From: Kineosporia corallincola
Lineage (GTDB): Bacteria; Actinomycetota; Actinomycetes; Actinomycetales; Kineosporiaceae
Assembly: GCF_018499875.1 (NCBI RefSeq)
Contig: NZ_JAHBAY010000002.1
Location: 248,001 to 312,000, forward strand
DNA: 64,000 nt
Reading direction: 5' to 3'
Shown here: piece by piece, positions 42,597 to 51,596 of the stretch
Layout: every line of letters starts with the position of its first letter
Position numbering within the stretch: the first letter of the stretch is position 1
The notes under the pieces: generated by a model
What the model saw: the letters and a program-made list of their open reading frames with translations, nothing else
The model's database searches: none
Told to the model about the DNA's origin: nothing
Program-made: the position numbers and the translations under genes

Positions 42597-43562
42597 TCAT
42601 TGGGGGTGGTCGGGCAGCCACATGAGGTAGGGCGAGTCGATGACGTCGGTGAGGGCTTTGAGGGCCGGCGTGGGTGGGTGCGTGGTGTGCCAGGAGGCGG
42701 CGAGTTCGCGGGTGGCGCGGGGGTCGTCGATGGGGATCTCGACGACGTCGGGGGTGGGTCCGAGCGGGGGGACGATGGCGATGCCGAGGCCTGCGGCGAC
42801 GAGTCCGCGCAGGGTCTGGACCTCTTCTCCCTCGAAGGCGATGTTGACGCGTACGCCGGCGTCGCGCAGGAGGGTGTCGGTGATGCCGCGCAGGCCGTAG
42901 GCGGGGGCGAGGGCGAGGGTGGTTTCGCCTTCGAGTTCGGTGAGTCGGATGGTGCTGCGGGTGACGAATCGGTGGGTTCGGGGTACGGCGAGGACGAGGT
43001 GTTCGGTGTAGAGGCTGACAGTGCGCAGGTCGGGGGTCGGGTCGGGGGGTGGTGAGACGAGGACGACGTCGGCGGTGCCGGTGGTGAATTCGGCGAGGCA
43101 GAAGCTGCGGCCGCCCTGGCGGAGGTCGACGTGGGTGCCGGGGCGGCGGGTGACGAGGGCTTTGACCAGGGCGGGGATGACGGCCCGGCCGAGGGAGTTC
43201 TGGAAGACGATGGAGACGGTGTTGTCGCGGCGGGCGGCGTCGTCGTGGAGCTGGATGAGGGCGTCGGTGACGAGGTCGAGGGCGCGGCGGGCGGTGGTGG
43301 CGAAGTCCTGGCCGGTGGGGGTGAGGCGGACGCCGCGGCCGTCGCGGTCGAGGAGGGTGTGGCCGAGTTCTTTCTCCAGGCGGGCGATTCCACGGCTGAC
43401 GGTGGACTGGGGGACGCCGAGTTCGTCGGCCGCCGCGGAGACTCCGCCGGTGTCGGCGACGGCGACGACGAGGGGCAGGGCGGACAGCACGGTGCGGAGG
43501 GTCGCTGGGGGGTGAGTGGTGGGACTTTGTGCTGGGGGTGGGGCGCCCTGACCTGGTTTCAT
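42597..43562 (-). CDS. LysR-family transcriptional regulator
   Basis: 321 residues. The helix-turn-helix lies at about 25-85: VLSALPLVVAVADTGGVSAAADELGVPQSTVSRGIARLEKEL, followed by GHTLLDRDGRGVRLTPTG. The rest is the two-lobe effector-binding domain. The start ATG at 43562 is followed by a Pro/Thr-rich extension of 20 residues, so a later start is possible. It is divergent from an MFS transporter gene (start 43633) and very likely controls it. Confidence 0.9.
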   Translation of the reverse strand: MKPGQGAPPPAQSPTTHPPATLRTVLSALPLVVAVADTGGVSAAADELGVPQSTVSRGIARLEKELGHTLLDRDGRGVRLTPTGQDFATTARRALDLVTDALIQLHDDAARRDNTVSIVFQNSLGRAVIPALVKALVTRRPGTHVDLRQGGRSFCLAEFTTGTADVVLVSPPPDPTPDLRTVSLYTEHLVLAVPRTHRFVTRSTIRLTELEGETTLALAPAYGLRGITDTLLRDAGVRVNIAFEGEEVQTLRGLVAAGLGIAIVPPLGPTPDVVEIPIDDPRATRELAASWHTTHPPTPALKALTDVIDSPYLMWLPDHPQ

Positions 43563-43632
43563 GCGTTGATGCTATGCGTGGTGCTCATTCATGCATTTGA
43601 GCCTGGTGGGGGTGCGACCTAGCGTCCGGGAC

Positions 43633-44895
43633 ATGAGCACGTTCCCGGCGCATTCGTCCCCTCCGACCGTTGATGTCGTTGCCGAGCTGCCCTGGGCGGG
43701 TCACGCCCTGGGGTCCGGCTCGTACCGCCGGATCGTGGTGGCGCTGTTGTGTGCGGGGGTGGCGACGTTCACCGCGCTGTACTCGCCGCAGGGGGTGCTG
43801 CCGCTGGTGGCGGGGTCGATGCGGGTGTCGGAGGCGCAGTCGGCGTTGCTGGTGTCGGCGGGCACGATCGGCCTGGCGGTGGGGGTGCTGCCGTGGTCGT
43901 GGGTGGCGGACCGGGTGGGGCGGTTGCCGGCGATGAAGGCCGCGCTGGTGGCCTCGACGGTGTTCGGTCTGGCGTGGATCGTGTTCCCGGGTTTTGAGGG
44001 GGCTCTGGTGCTGCGGGTGCTTCAGGGGGTGGCGCTGGGTGGGGTGCCGGGGCTGGCGATCACGTATCTGCACGACGAGGTGAGGCCGGCCGAGGCGGCG
44101 GTGGCGGCGGGGACGTACGTGTCCGGCACGACGCTGGGCGGGATCGCGGGGCGGCTGGTGGCGGGCCCGATCGGTCAGGCGTGGGGGTGGCGCTGGGGTG
44201 TGTTCACGGCCTGGGCGGTGGCGACGGTGGCGGCCGTGGCGTTCGCCGTGATCGCGCCGCAGGCGCGGGGTTTCGTGCGGGCGCGGGGTACGAGTGCCGC
44301 CGACGTGGCGCGCAGTGCGCTGGGGCATCTGCGGGACGCCGGGATGCTGGTGCTGTACGCGCAGGCGTTCCTGCTGATGGGTGGCCTGGTGGCGGTGTAC
44401 AACTTCCTGGGTTTCCGGCTGGAGGCGGCGCCGTTCGGGATGTCTGCGGGGGTGGTGTCGCTGCTGTTCCTGGCGTATCTGTCCGGGACCTTCTGCTCGC
44501 GGCAGGCGGGGATCCTGGCGATGCGGTTCGGCCGGCGGCCGGTGATCACCGGGATGGCGTCGCTGATGGCGGTGGGTGCGCTGCTGACGCTGGTGAACGA
44601 CCTGGTGTCGATCGTGGCCGGGCTGGTGGTGCTGACCGGTGGGTTCTTCGGGTCGCACGCGATCGCCTCGGGCTGGGTGGGGGCGCGGGCGAGCCGGGGT
44701 CGGGCGCAGGCCGCGGCCCTGTACACGCTCTTCTACTACCTGGGTTCGAGCGTGATCGGGTGGGGTGGCGGCCTGGTGTTCGAGAGCTGGGCCTGGGCGG
44801 GGATCGTGCTGCTGGTGATCGGGCTGGCGCTGGGGGCGATCGCGCTGGCGGTGGCCTCGGCCGGCTGGTTGCGGGAGCCGGCCGAGGCGCACTGA
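43633..44895 (+). CDS. MFS transporter (YnfM-like) under LysR control
   Basis: 420 residues from ATG 43633; an upstream in-frame ATG lies inside the likely promoter and was not chosen. Twelve hydrophobic segments. Early helix IVVALLCAGVATFTALYSPQGVLP, loop motif WVADRVGRLPAMK, and GVPGLAITYLHDEVRPAEAAVA resemble the YnfM/arabinose-exporter branch. Such transporters are often paired with a divergent LysR gene, as here. It is probably an exporter; substrate unknown. Confidence 0.87.
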   Translation: MSTFPAHSSPPTVDVVAELPWAGHALGSGSYRRIVVALLCAGVATFTALYSPQGVLPLVAGSMRVSEAQSALLVSAGTIGLAVGVLPWSWVADRVGRLPAMKAALVASTVFGLAWIVFPGFEGALVLRVLQGVALGGVPGLAITYLHDEVRPAEAAVAAGTYVSGTTLGGIAGRLVAGPIGQAWGWRWGVFTAWAVATVAAVAFAVIAPQARGFVRARGTSAADVARSALGHLRDAGMLVLYAQAFLLMGGLVAVYNFLGFRLEAAPFGMSAGVVSLLFLAYLSGTFCSRQAGILAMRFGRRPVITGMASLMAVGALLTLVNDLVSIVAGLVVLTGGFFGSHAIASGWVGARASRGRAQAAALYTLFYYLGSSVIGWGGGLVFESWAWAGIVLLVIGLALGAIALAVASAGWLREPAEAH

Positions 44896-44909
44896 GGCCG
44901 GTGCCGGGT

Positions 44910-45335
44910 TCAGTGCAGGGGCTTGACCCAGCGGGACCAGTCTTCCTGCACGCGGTAGCCGCGGGCCCACCAGGCGCTCTGGGCGGTCACGTTCTCGTCG
45001 AGCACCATGGCGTCGGAGCGGGTGGCGCCCAGGGCGCTGAAGCGGTTCTCGGCGTGGTCGATGAGGGCGGTGGCGATGCCCTGGCGGCGGTGGCCGGGGG
45101 CCACGGCCAGGCGGTAGAGGTGGTAGCGCCAGCCGTCGAATCCGGCGATGACGGATCCGACGAGGGTGTGGCCGTCGGTGTCGACGGCGAGGATCAGGGC
45201 CTGGGGGTCGCGGTCCAGGAGGCTCTTCAGGGCGTCGGCGGAATCCTGTGGCCGACCGGCGTTCTCGGCGGAGGTCTGCCAGAACTCGAGGATCGCGGGG
45301 ATGTCGTCGGGGGTCGCGGTTCTGAGGGTGAACAC
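44910..45335 (-). CDS. GNAT acetyltransferase
   Basis: 141 residues from GTG 45335. FTLRTATPDDIPAILEFW at the start, then HTLVGSVIAGFDGWRYHLYRLAVAPGHRRQGIATALIDHAE, which contains the acetyl-CoA loop (R-R-Q-G-I-A), and DENVTAQSAWWARGYRVQEDW. This is the small RimI-like single-domain form; the acceptor is unknown. It is convergent with the MFS gene, 15 bp apart. Confidence 0.88.
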   Translation of the reverse strand: MFTLRTATPDDIPAILEFWQTSAENAGRPQDSADALKSLLDRDPQALILAVDTDGHTLVGSVIAGFDGWRYHLYRLAVAPGHRRQGIATALIDHAENRFSALGATRSDAMVLDENVTAQSAWWARGYRVQEDWSRWVKPLH

Positions 45336-45846
45336 GGCCCGAACCCTACGACTTCGGGTCGGCCAGATCACGATTTGGCCATTCGCCGGACAGCGGGTGT
45401 GCCCGGCCTCTACGGTCGTGCGGTGCGTTTCCCTCCGGCCCACCGTGGTTGCCCGTCTGACGGGACCGGTGTCGGTGACGGGCAGGTGGGTGTCAGTGGC
45501 CGGCGGGCCGCCCCCGCCGGCGCACCACTGATCGCCACGGCGCTTCCCTCGTCCGGGTGTCCCGGTTCGGTGAGGGTTCTGGCGCCGAGTACGTGGCCTG
45601 GGCAGCCGTCGTCGCGGGCACACGCGAGCGCGCTCAGCACGGCTCGCAGGGCCGGGACTTCTTCGGCGTGCCGTGGGATTCAGGCAGGTCGAAGGGCGTC
45701 GGCCGCCTCGCCTCCGCATGCCGTGCCGGTGGCCTCGCTGGGCCGTGACGTGGCATGTGCAGGCCAGGTACTCGTCACCACGTGATCAGGCCCGGGGGCC
45801 TGTGAACTGGTAGGGGTGTTGGCGCGGCCCCTGCGCGATCAGGTGT
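45336..45846. other. 510-bp region, nothing recognised
   Basis: Short frames exist on both strands but none has a good start, family pattern or consistent codon use. I see no RNA gene or repeat. Confidence 0.4.
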
Positions 45847-46080
45847 TCAGGCGCCGTGCATCTCCCCGGAGGCGATGCCGTCGAGGAATGCCGTCCACGC
45901 GTCGTTGCTGAAGTTCAGCACCGGGCCGAGACCTTTGGCCTTGCTGTCGCGCACGGCCACGTCGCCGGCGCCGCGGAAGGCGACCTCGACGCAGTTGCCG
46001 TTGATGGCGCTGAAGGAGGACTTCCGCCAGTTCAGCGACTCGTCGTCATTACTCAGCAGGTTGATCCCGGTTGCGGACAT
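45847..46080 (-). CDS. DUF397-domain protein
   Basis: 77 residues from ATG 46080 (GGAGAG upstream). The family pattern is clear: NWRKSSFSAINGNCVEVAF, then GDVAVRDSKAKGLGPVLNFSNDAWTAFL. DUF397 proteins are small actinobacterial regulators of development and antibiotic production. They normally lie next to an Scr1-like XRE regulator that they bind. No XRE gene is found here; the upstream gene on the same strand encodes an unrelated 100-residue protein, with which it may be co-transcribed. Confidence 0.9.
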   Translation of the reverse strand: MSATGINLLSNDDESLNWRKSSFSAINGNCVEVAFRGAGDVAVRDSKAKGLGPVLNFSNDAWTAFLDGIASGEMHGA

Positions 46081-46154
46081 GACCGCTCTCCAATCACTCG
46101 GTTCATCGGTGGTTCTGGTGGCCCGGCGGAGGTCCGGCCCGGCCAGGCGGTGAA

Positions 46155-46457
46155 TTACGCGGTGCTCCATTCGGAGCTGGTCAAGTGGGACAGGTCGGTG
46201 AGGACGAGCGGCTGGTCCACGACTTCCGGCCGGACCGTGAGCAGGGTGTTTCCCTGCTGGACGGTGAATTCCACGCGTCCCCAGCGGCCGGGTTCCCGCA
46301 GGGTGCCTCGCCGGGCGAGCCATCGCCGCAGTTCCTCGACGGGGATGTGGGCGTGCCGGACGTCGCAGTACCAGACATCGACGCTGGAGCCGTCACCGGT
46401 GCGGGTGAGCGTGACAACGGATTGCTCCCCGGTGGTGGTGACGATGTCGATATCCAT
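46155..46457 (-). CDS. Hypothetical protein upstream of the DUF397 gene
   Basis: 100 residues from ATG 46457 with GAGGAG upstream. The sequence MDIDIVTTTGEQSVVTLTRT and then VDVWYCDVRHAHIPVEELRRWL, GRVEFTVQQGNTLLTVRP suggests a compact mixed alpha/beta fold: mainly beta strands and one helix. I do not recognise a family. The gap to the DUF397 gene is 74 bp, so they may be an operon. It takes the place that an XRE regulator usually has next to DUF397. Confidence 0.65.
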   Translation of the reverse strand: MDIDIVTTTGEQSVVTLTRTGDGSSVDVWYCDVRHAHIPVEELRRWLARRGTLREPGRWGRVEFTVQQGNTLLTVRPEVVDQPLVLTDLSHLTSSEWSTA

Positions 46458-47090
46458 CCCGTTACTCCTCGTTACTGACCAACTGGTATCCGCGGCGCCG
46501 GTGACGCGGATACCGCCACCTCTCGACTCGCGAGAAAGATAGCGCCGAGAACAGGGAAAAGCCCAGTTCAGCCATTCAGCCGAGGTGTCGTCACTTCGGG
46601 TGGGCCGACCACTGCCGAGAGTTCCGACGAACATTGCACGAATAAATGTCATCATTGCTCTGTGTGATTACTCGCCCTTCACACCGGAGAAAAGGGCGAT
46701 GGATCTGCCCGATCGGACACGGCACCGTTGGGGGGTCGTGCCGCCCGGACCGGTCCCGTGCACCGTCGCCCCACGGCGATCACCGCTCTGGCGCCGGTCA
46801 CGCCCCACTCCCCCGTATCCCCCCGCATCCGCCGTACCGGCCTCGCCCGGCTGTCCGCGCGCATCGCGCCACCACCGGCAACCGCATGGACGACGAACTG
46901 CGCACCACCGCAACGGTTCTCGCCGTTCTCGACCGCAGGGCCGCGAGCGCGGGCCGGACTGTGTGTGGCGGCGTGTGCGGGTGCGGCGTCGTCTAGCGCG
47001 CCCTGGGTGGCCATGACCTGGGCGATCCCTCGGCCGCGGTGGGGGGTGGCGCACCCCGGCAGGTGCCGCCGGGCGCGGGAGTCGGCTGTG
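46458..47090. other. 630-bp region with two weak small ORFs
   Basis: No clear gene. An ATG at 46699 has GGAGAAAAGGG upstream but opens an Arg/Pro-rich frame that looks non-native. A second ATG at 46884-46886 opens a 36-codon frame (to the TAG ending at 46996) with GC-rich third positions and the Cys-rich end RTVCGGVCGCGVV; it lacks a ribosome site. The left end (46580-46690) is lower in GC and may hold promoters. Confidence 0.35.
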
Positions 47091-48119
47091 TCAGTCGGGG
47101 CGCCCGTCGGCCCCGCAGTGCCGGCCGGCGTTGACGCAGTCCTTCACCAGGGTCTTCAGTGTCTTCGGCTGCCAGCCGGTGACCGCGCCGAACCCGAACT
47201 CCTGCTGGGCCAGGCCGGGCACCCGGACCGGGCGGGTGGTGTCGATCGGGTAGACCACCCGCACCAGCAGCGTCGGGATGACCACCGGGTGCGTGGCCGG
47301 GCATCCTCCCGACGCCGCCCAGGCCAGGTGCGATCGGTGCCCGGGGACGTCGAGGTGGCGGCCGTCCCAGCAGCCGGGCGCCGCGATCCGGGCGATCAGC
47401 CGGTCCCCGGGGGCGCACACCGACGCCGGCGGCAGACTCGTCGCGTCGTATCCGGTGCACGACCAGGACACCCGGCTCTCCGCCGCCGACGAGGGTGCCG
47501 CTCCCACGCCGCCGGTCAGGATCCGCAGGCCCGCCGGGAACGCCTGCACGCTGGTGTAGTCGTCCACCGTGCCCTTGTAGAGCACCTCGAACGACTCCGG
47601 CACGATCTTGTCACCGCCCTGCGCCAGCGACGGCACCCAGTACACCGAGCGGTCCCCCGGGTTCAGGCACGACGTCGTCCCGGAGGGTGTGGTGCCGGGG
47701 CTCGCGAGGGTTTTCGTGGTGCTGCCGAACACGTCGTACCCGTCCGCGCCCAGCGTGCCCGTTCCCTGGACGGGCGCTGTGGCCGTGGAACGCACCAGGG
47801 CGCAGGTGCTGGGGAACTCCTGGTACACCGCCCGGGGCGGGTTCCCCACCGGCCGGGCGCTCACGGCCGGGCGCAGCAGGAACGGCGAGCGGGTGCGTGC
47901 GGGGGTGGGCGAGCCGATGGTGGACGGCGAGGGGCTCGTGACCAGCGTGCCGGAGGCCACCGGTGCGGTCGTGGTCGGGGTTCCCGCTACGGGGTTCGCC
48001 TGCGGGTCGCCGGGCTGGATCAGCACCGGCACCACCGCGGCCACCGCCACGAACAACGCCGTCAGCAGCACCGCTGTCAGGGCGCGGCGCGCCGTCCATT
48101 CCCCGGCCCAGCCCGGCAC
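47091..48119 (-). CDS. Membrane-anchored DUF1996-domain protein A
   Basis: 342 residues from GTG 48119, chosen because GAGGAA lies just upstream; an ATG at 48185 overlaps the divergent kinase start and is less likely. One N-terminal helix (ALTAVLLTALFVAVAAVVPVLI), a Thr/Pro/Ser linker, then DUF1996: EFPSTCALVRS, CLNPGDRSVYWVPSL, FPAGLRILTG, PGCWDGRHLDVPGHRSHLAW and CPATHPVVIPTLLVRVVYPI. The final part (GWQPKTLKTLVKDCVNAGRHCG) matches protein B at 50292. The domain is found in fungal and actinobacterial secreted proteins and has no firm function. The usual N-terminal FxxxCxxSHxxxxDPIVxP block is degenerate here. Confidence 0.85.
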   Translation of the reverse strand: MPGWAGEWTARRALTAVLLTALFVAVAAVVPVLIQPGDPQANPVAGTPTTTAPVASGTLVTSPSPSTIGSPTPARTRSPFLLRPAVSARPVGNPPRAVYQEFPSTCALVRSTATAPVQGTGTLGADGYDVFGSTTKTLASPGTTPSGTTSCLNPGDRSVYWVPSLAQGGDKIVPESFEVLYKGTVDDYTSVQAFPAGLRILTGGVGAAPSSAAESRVSWSCTGYDATSLPPASVCAPGDRLIARIAAPGCWDGRHLDVPGHRSHLAWAASGGCPATHPVVIPTLLVRVVYPIDTTRPVRVPGLAQQEFGFGAVTGWQPKTLKTLVKDCVNAGRHCGADGRPD

Positions 48120-48183
48120 CCGCGTTCCTCGCTTCCCTGCTTGCCCGTGACGTCCCAGACCGTGACCAGAGCATGACCAGGCC

Positions 48184-49491
48184 ATGACGGCCCGGCCTGC
48201 CCCTGCCTATGCTGCACCGGTGCCCCCACGCTCCCGCGAGCTGATCGAGCCCCGGCGCTGGGTGAGCGGCGCGACCGAGAGTATCGCCGGTCTGTGCCAG
48301 TTCGTGCTGCTGCTGCGGCTGGGCGCCACGCTCATGCTGGTCGTCGCCGCCGTGCTGATCGACCCCGAGCCGGGCCGGCTGCTCCTGGGCACCCTGGTCG
48401 CGGCCGGCGTCACCGCGGTGGAGCTGACCGTGCTGGTGCGCCGGCCGGTTTCCGTCGTCCACCGTTGGGGTTTCGTGACCGTGGAGCTGGCCGCGGGTGC
48501 CGCGATCGTGGCCCTCATGCAGGGCGGCCCGGTGTTCTTCTCGTTCTCCTGCGGGTCCGCGGCCGTGGCCGGGGTGGTGGCCGGTGCCCGGGCCTGGCCG
48601 GTCTGGGTGGCGCAGACCGTCGCCGCGTACGCCGTGGTCGCCTGGATCATCCGCCTCGACGACGTGCCCGCCGCCCTGGCCGTGTACCTGTCCGGGGTGC
48701 CGACCCTCTACGTGCTGACGGGTCTGGCGGCGGCCACCGCCCGTACCGCCGTGCTCCGTCACGTCCATCTGGCCCGGTCCGCGCTGGACGCGATCGAGCG
48801 GTCGGCCGTGGCCGCCGAGCGCACCCGCCTGGCCCGGGAGCTGCACGACTCCGTGGAGAAGACACTGCGGGGCATCTCGCTGGCCGCCAGCACCCTGCCC
48901 GAGGCGCTCGCGCGGCGTCCCCAGCTGGCGGCCGGCCTGGCCCGCACGGTGGCCGAGGGCGCCCGTACGGCCGCCGACGAGGCCCGCGAGCTGCTGGGCA
49001 TGCTGCGCGCCGACGACCTGGACGCCACACTCGCCCAGGCCATGGAGAACGCCTGCCAGGACTGGTCCGCCCGCACCGGGCTGCCGGTGAGCACCGACCT
49101 CACCGACGTGGCCGCCGGCCTGCCGGTCCGGCACGAGGTGCTGCGGATCGTGCGCGAGGCCCTGGGGAACGTGCACCGTCATGCCCGGGCCAGCCGGGCC
49201 TGGGTCGACCTCACTGTGGACGGCTCCCGGCTACGGCTGACGATCCGGGACGACGGACAGGGCTTCACCGTTCCCGGTGATCTCACCGACCTGTCCGCCG
49301 ACGGCCACTACGGGCTGGTCGGGATGGCCGAGCGCGCCCAGCAGATCGGCGGGCGCCTGCGGGTGTGGTCCGGTCCCGATCTGGGGACCGTGGGCGGCAC
49401 CCAGGTCGTGCTGTGGGCCCCCACCGGTACTTCCGACGCCTTCGACGCCTCTGCGGTGCCGGGCGCGCCGGGAGATCGCGCCGGAGCATAG
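48184..49491 (+). CDS. NarL-type sensor histidine kinase
   Basis: 435 residues. About six membrane helices make up residues 35-195 with no large outer domain. The HisKA_3 segment RTRLARELHDSVEKTLRGIS puts the phospho-accepting His near residue 221. The ATPase domain has REALGNVHRHARASRAWVDL (N box), IRDDGQGF (G1) and GHYGLVGMAERAQQIGG (G2). It should phosphorylate the response regulator encoded 9 bp downstream. The ATG at 48184 lacks a ribosome site, so it could be leaderless; GTG 48220 is an alternative. Confidence 0.9.
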   Translation: MTARPAPAYAAPVPPRSRELIEPRRWVSGATESIAGLCQFVLLLRLGATLMLVVAAVLIDPEPGRLLLGTLVAAGVTAVELTVLVRRPVSVVHRWGFVTVELAAGAAIVALMQGGPVFFSFSCGSAAVAGVVAGARAWPVWVAQTVAAYAVVAWIIRLDDVPAALAVYLSGVPTLYVLTGLAAATARTAVLRHVHLARSALDAIERSAVAAERTRLARELHDSVEKTLRGISLAASTLPEALARRPQLAAGLARTVAEGARTAADEARELLGMLRADDLDATLAQAMENACQDWSARTGLPVSTDLTDVAAGLPVRHEVLRIVREALGNVHRHARASRAWVDLTVDGSRLRLTIRDDGQGFTVPGDLTDLSADGHYGLVGMAERAQQIGGRLRVWSGPDLGTVGGTQVVLWAPTGTSDAFDASAVPGAPGDRAGA

Positions 49492-49500
49492 GGTCCGGCC

Positions 49501-50130
49501 ATGACGATCAGGGTCGCGGTGGTCGACGACAACCCGATGGTGCGCGCCGGGCTGCGCGCCATGCTCGAGCTGGACGGCATGAGCGTGGTGGCCGAGGCCG
49601 CCGACGGCAACGCCGCCCTCGACGCCGCCCGCGCCTACCACCCCGACGTCACCCTCCTCGACTACCGCATGCCCGTGGCCGACGGCCTGTCGGTGCTGCC
49701 CCGCCTGGCCGACCTGACCCGCGTGCTGCTGCTCACCTCCGACGACAGCCACGAGGTGATCACCGGCGCCCTGGCCCAGGGCGCCAGCGGCTTCCTCACC
49801 CACACCACCCTGGAGGCCGGTGAACTGCTGAGCGCCGTGCGCGCGGTCGCCGCCGGGCAGGGCTGGCTGGCCCCGGTCGCCGCCGCCGTGGCCGTGCGGC
49901 AGCTGCGTGAGCGCGCCGAACGCGAGTCCGCCGCCCGCATCCGCTTCGACCTCACCCGCCGCGAGCGCGAGCTCATGGACCTGCTCGTGCGGGGCCTGAC
50001 GAACGCCCAGATCGCCGCGCAGCTGGTGCTGTCGGAGAAGACCGTGAAGAACCATCTCAACCACGTCTACGCCAAGCTCGGGGTCGGGCACCGTACCCAG
50101 GCGGTGGCCCGCTGGCAGGGCCGGGCCTGA
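49501..50130 (+). CDS. NarL/LuxR-type response regulator with atypical receiver
   Basis: 209 residues. Receiver domain: acidic pair in VAVVDDNPMVRAG, phospho-acceptor Asp54 in TLLDYRMP, Thr in RVLLLTSDD. The conserved Lys of the usual GYLLKD loop is replaced in GFLTHTTLEAGEL, where His stands at its place. This could change phosphorylation or dephosphorylation. The LuxR helix-turn-helix (LTRRERELMDLLVRGLTNAQIAAQLVLSEKTVKNHLNHVYAKLGV) is canonical. It forms a two-component pair with the kinase upstream; the flanking DUF1996 genes are plausible targets. Confidence 0.9.
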   Translation: MTIRVAVVDDNPMVRAGLRAMLELDGMSVVAEAADGNAALDAARAYHPDVTLLDYRMPVADGLSVLPRLADLTRVLLLTSDDSHEVITGALAQGASGFLTHTTLEAGELLSAVRAVAAGQGWLAPVAAAVAVRQLRERAERESAARIRFDLTRRERELMDLLVRGLTNAQIAAQLVLSEKTVKNHLNHVYAKLGVGHRTQAVARWQGRA

Positions 50131-50168
50131 GCCGTTCTTTCGTCGTCCCGCGGGTGACCGCCCCGGGG

Positions 50169-50188
50169 GGGCCCACAGAAGTGGGCCC
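50169..50188 (+). terminator. Hairpin after the two-component operon
   Basis: GGGCCCAC-AGAA-GTGGGCCC, an 8-bp stem with a tetraloop, 38 bp beyond the response regulator stop and about 100 bp before the next gene. Confidence 0.65.
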
Positions 50189-50291
50189 GTGAGCGCGCTC
50201 AACCGGGACCCGCGACCGGCGAGGAGCACAGCCGGCGCACAGCAGGATCGGGACGCCAGAACGCACTGCGCCCCGAAGGGAACCCTGACCA

Positions 50292-51518
50292 GTGAGACGA
50301 CGCTTCACCGTGACCGGCGGCGTGATCGGCGTGGCCCTGACGGCGGTACTGATCGCCACCGCCGGTGGGGTGCCCGCCTTCAGCGCCGAGAAGGCCGCCG
50401 CGACCCACCACGGCCACACCGCCGGGCCCACCGGCACCCACACCACCACGAGCACGAGTACGGGCACGAGTACGGGCACTGGCACGGCTGATTCGACGGA
50501 TGGTTCAACGGATGGTTCGGCTGGTTCGACGGCCACGGCGACCGTGTCCACCGGCGACGCGAGCGACCACGACATGCCCGGGATGAGCGCCGCCCCGGAC
50601 TACGGACCGAACCTCGACCCCGGCGAGTCCGACACCGTCTCCCCACCCGTGCAGGGCATCGCACCCGACCCGGACTTCGCGCCCGGCCCGGACGTCTCCA
50701 CGCACCACGAGTTCCAGGCCAACTGCTACATGAGCCATCACGCCGCCGACGACCCGATCGTCTACCCCGGCATGGCCGGCAAGTCGCACATGCACACGTT
50801 CATGGGCTCCGACACCACCGACGCCGACACCACCACCGGCTCGCTGCGCTCGGGCGGCACCAGCTGCATCACCCCCGGCGACAAGTCCGGGTACTGGCAC
50901 CCCTCGGTCTACGACGGCGACCGGCTCGTCACCACCGAGTACAAGCAGACGATCTACTACAAGTCCGGGGTTTCCGACTACCGCACGGTGCGGGCGTTCC
51001 CGCAGGGCCTGCGGTTCGTCGTCGGCAGCCCCACACAGACCCAGGAGGAGTTCCGCAACCACCCCGGCACCGTGGAGGGCTGGGAGTGCGGCGACAGCGC
51101 CAACAACTTCGAGATCCCCGCCCACTGCGCCGAGGGCAGCTACCTGAACATCCGCATGCAGGCCCCCAGCTGCTGGGACGGCGTGCACCTGGACTCCGCC
51201 GACCACAAGAGCCACATGGCCTACCCGGTGACCGAGGGATACCGCAAGGTCTGCCCCGCCGACCATCCCGTCGCCGTGCCGATGATCGAGTTCAAGATGG
51301 CGTTCGACGTCTCCGGCGACATGAGTGACGTGCACCTGTCCAGCGGCACCGACTGGAGCTGGCACTACGACTTCTTCAACGGCTGGGACGCCCCCACCCT
51401 GGCCGCCCTGGTCGAGCACTGCATCGACGGCGGGCTCCAGTGCGACCCGCGCGGTTTCGACCTGTACAAGCCCGAGCGCGGCGCGGCGCTGGACGAGAAC
51501 TACGAACTCGCCGGCTGA
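50292..51518 (+). CDS. Secreted DUF1996-domain protein B
   Basis: 408 residues from GTG 50292. A signal peptide (VTGGVIGVALTAVLIATAGGVPAFSA) precedes a long linker of Thr, Ser, Gly and His with GTSTGTGT-like repeats. The DUF1996 domain is complete: HEFQANCYMSHHAADDPIVYPG, SHMHTFMGS, CITPGDKSGYWHPSVYDG, FPQGLRFVVGS, CWDGVHLDSADHKSHMAYP and HYDFFNGWDAPTLAALVEHCIDGGLQC. Several His residues could bind a metal. It is a paralogue of protein A on the other side of the kinase/regulator pair and follows that pair on the same strand. Confidence 0.9.
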   Translation: MRRRFTVTGGVIGVALTAVLIATAGGVPAFSAEKAAATHHGHTAGPTGTHTTTSTSTGTSTGTGTADSTDGSTDGSAGSTATATVSTGDASDHDMPGMSAAPDYGPNLDPGESDTVSPPVQGIAPDPDFAPGPDVSTHHEFQANCYMSHHAADDPIVYPGMAGKSHMHTFMGSDTTDADTTTGSLRSGGTSCITPGDKSGYWHPSVYDGDRLVTTEYKQTIYYKSGVSDYRTVRAFPQGLRFVVGSPTQTQEEFRNHPGTVEGWECGDSANNFEIPAHCAEGSYLNIRMQAPSCWDGVHLDSADHKSHMAYPVTEGYRKVCPADHPVAVPMIEFKMAFDVSGDMSDVHLSSGTDWSWHYDFFNGWDAPTLAALVEHCIDGGLQCDPRGFDLYKPERGAALDENYELAG

Positions 51519-51535
51519 ACCACGGTGAGCCGATC

Positions 51536-51593
51536 GCGCGGCCCTCGTCGTCCCCCGTTCTCGATGCTCGATCAGGGACGACGAGGGCCGCGC
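51536..51593. terminator. Bidirectional terminator with 19-bp stem
   Basis: GCGCGGCCCTCGTCGTCCC (51536-51554) is the exact reverse complement of 51575-51593, with a 20-nt loop, between the convergent stops at 51518 and 51597. Confidence 0.88.
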
Positions 51594-51596
51594 AGG

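Noticed and set aside
46728..48176. Plus-strand open frame of about 480 codons
   Set aside because: It is antisense to the DUF1996-A gene, is very rich in Arg, Gly and Ala with no domain pattern, and arises from the high GC third positions of the real gene.
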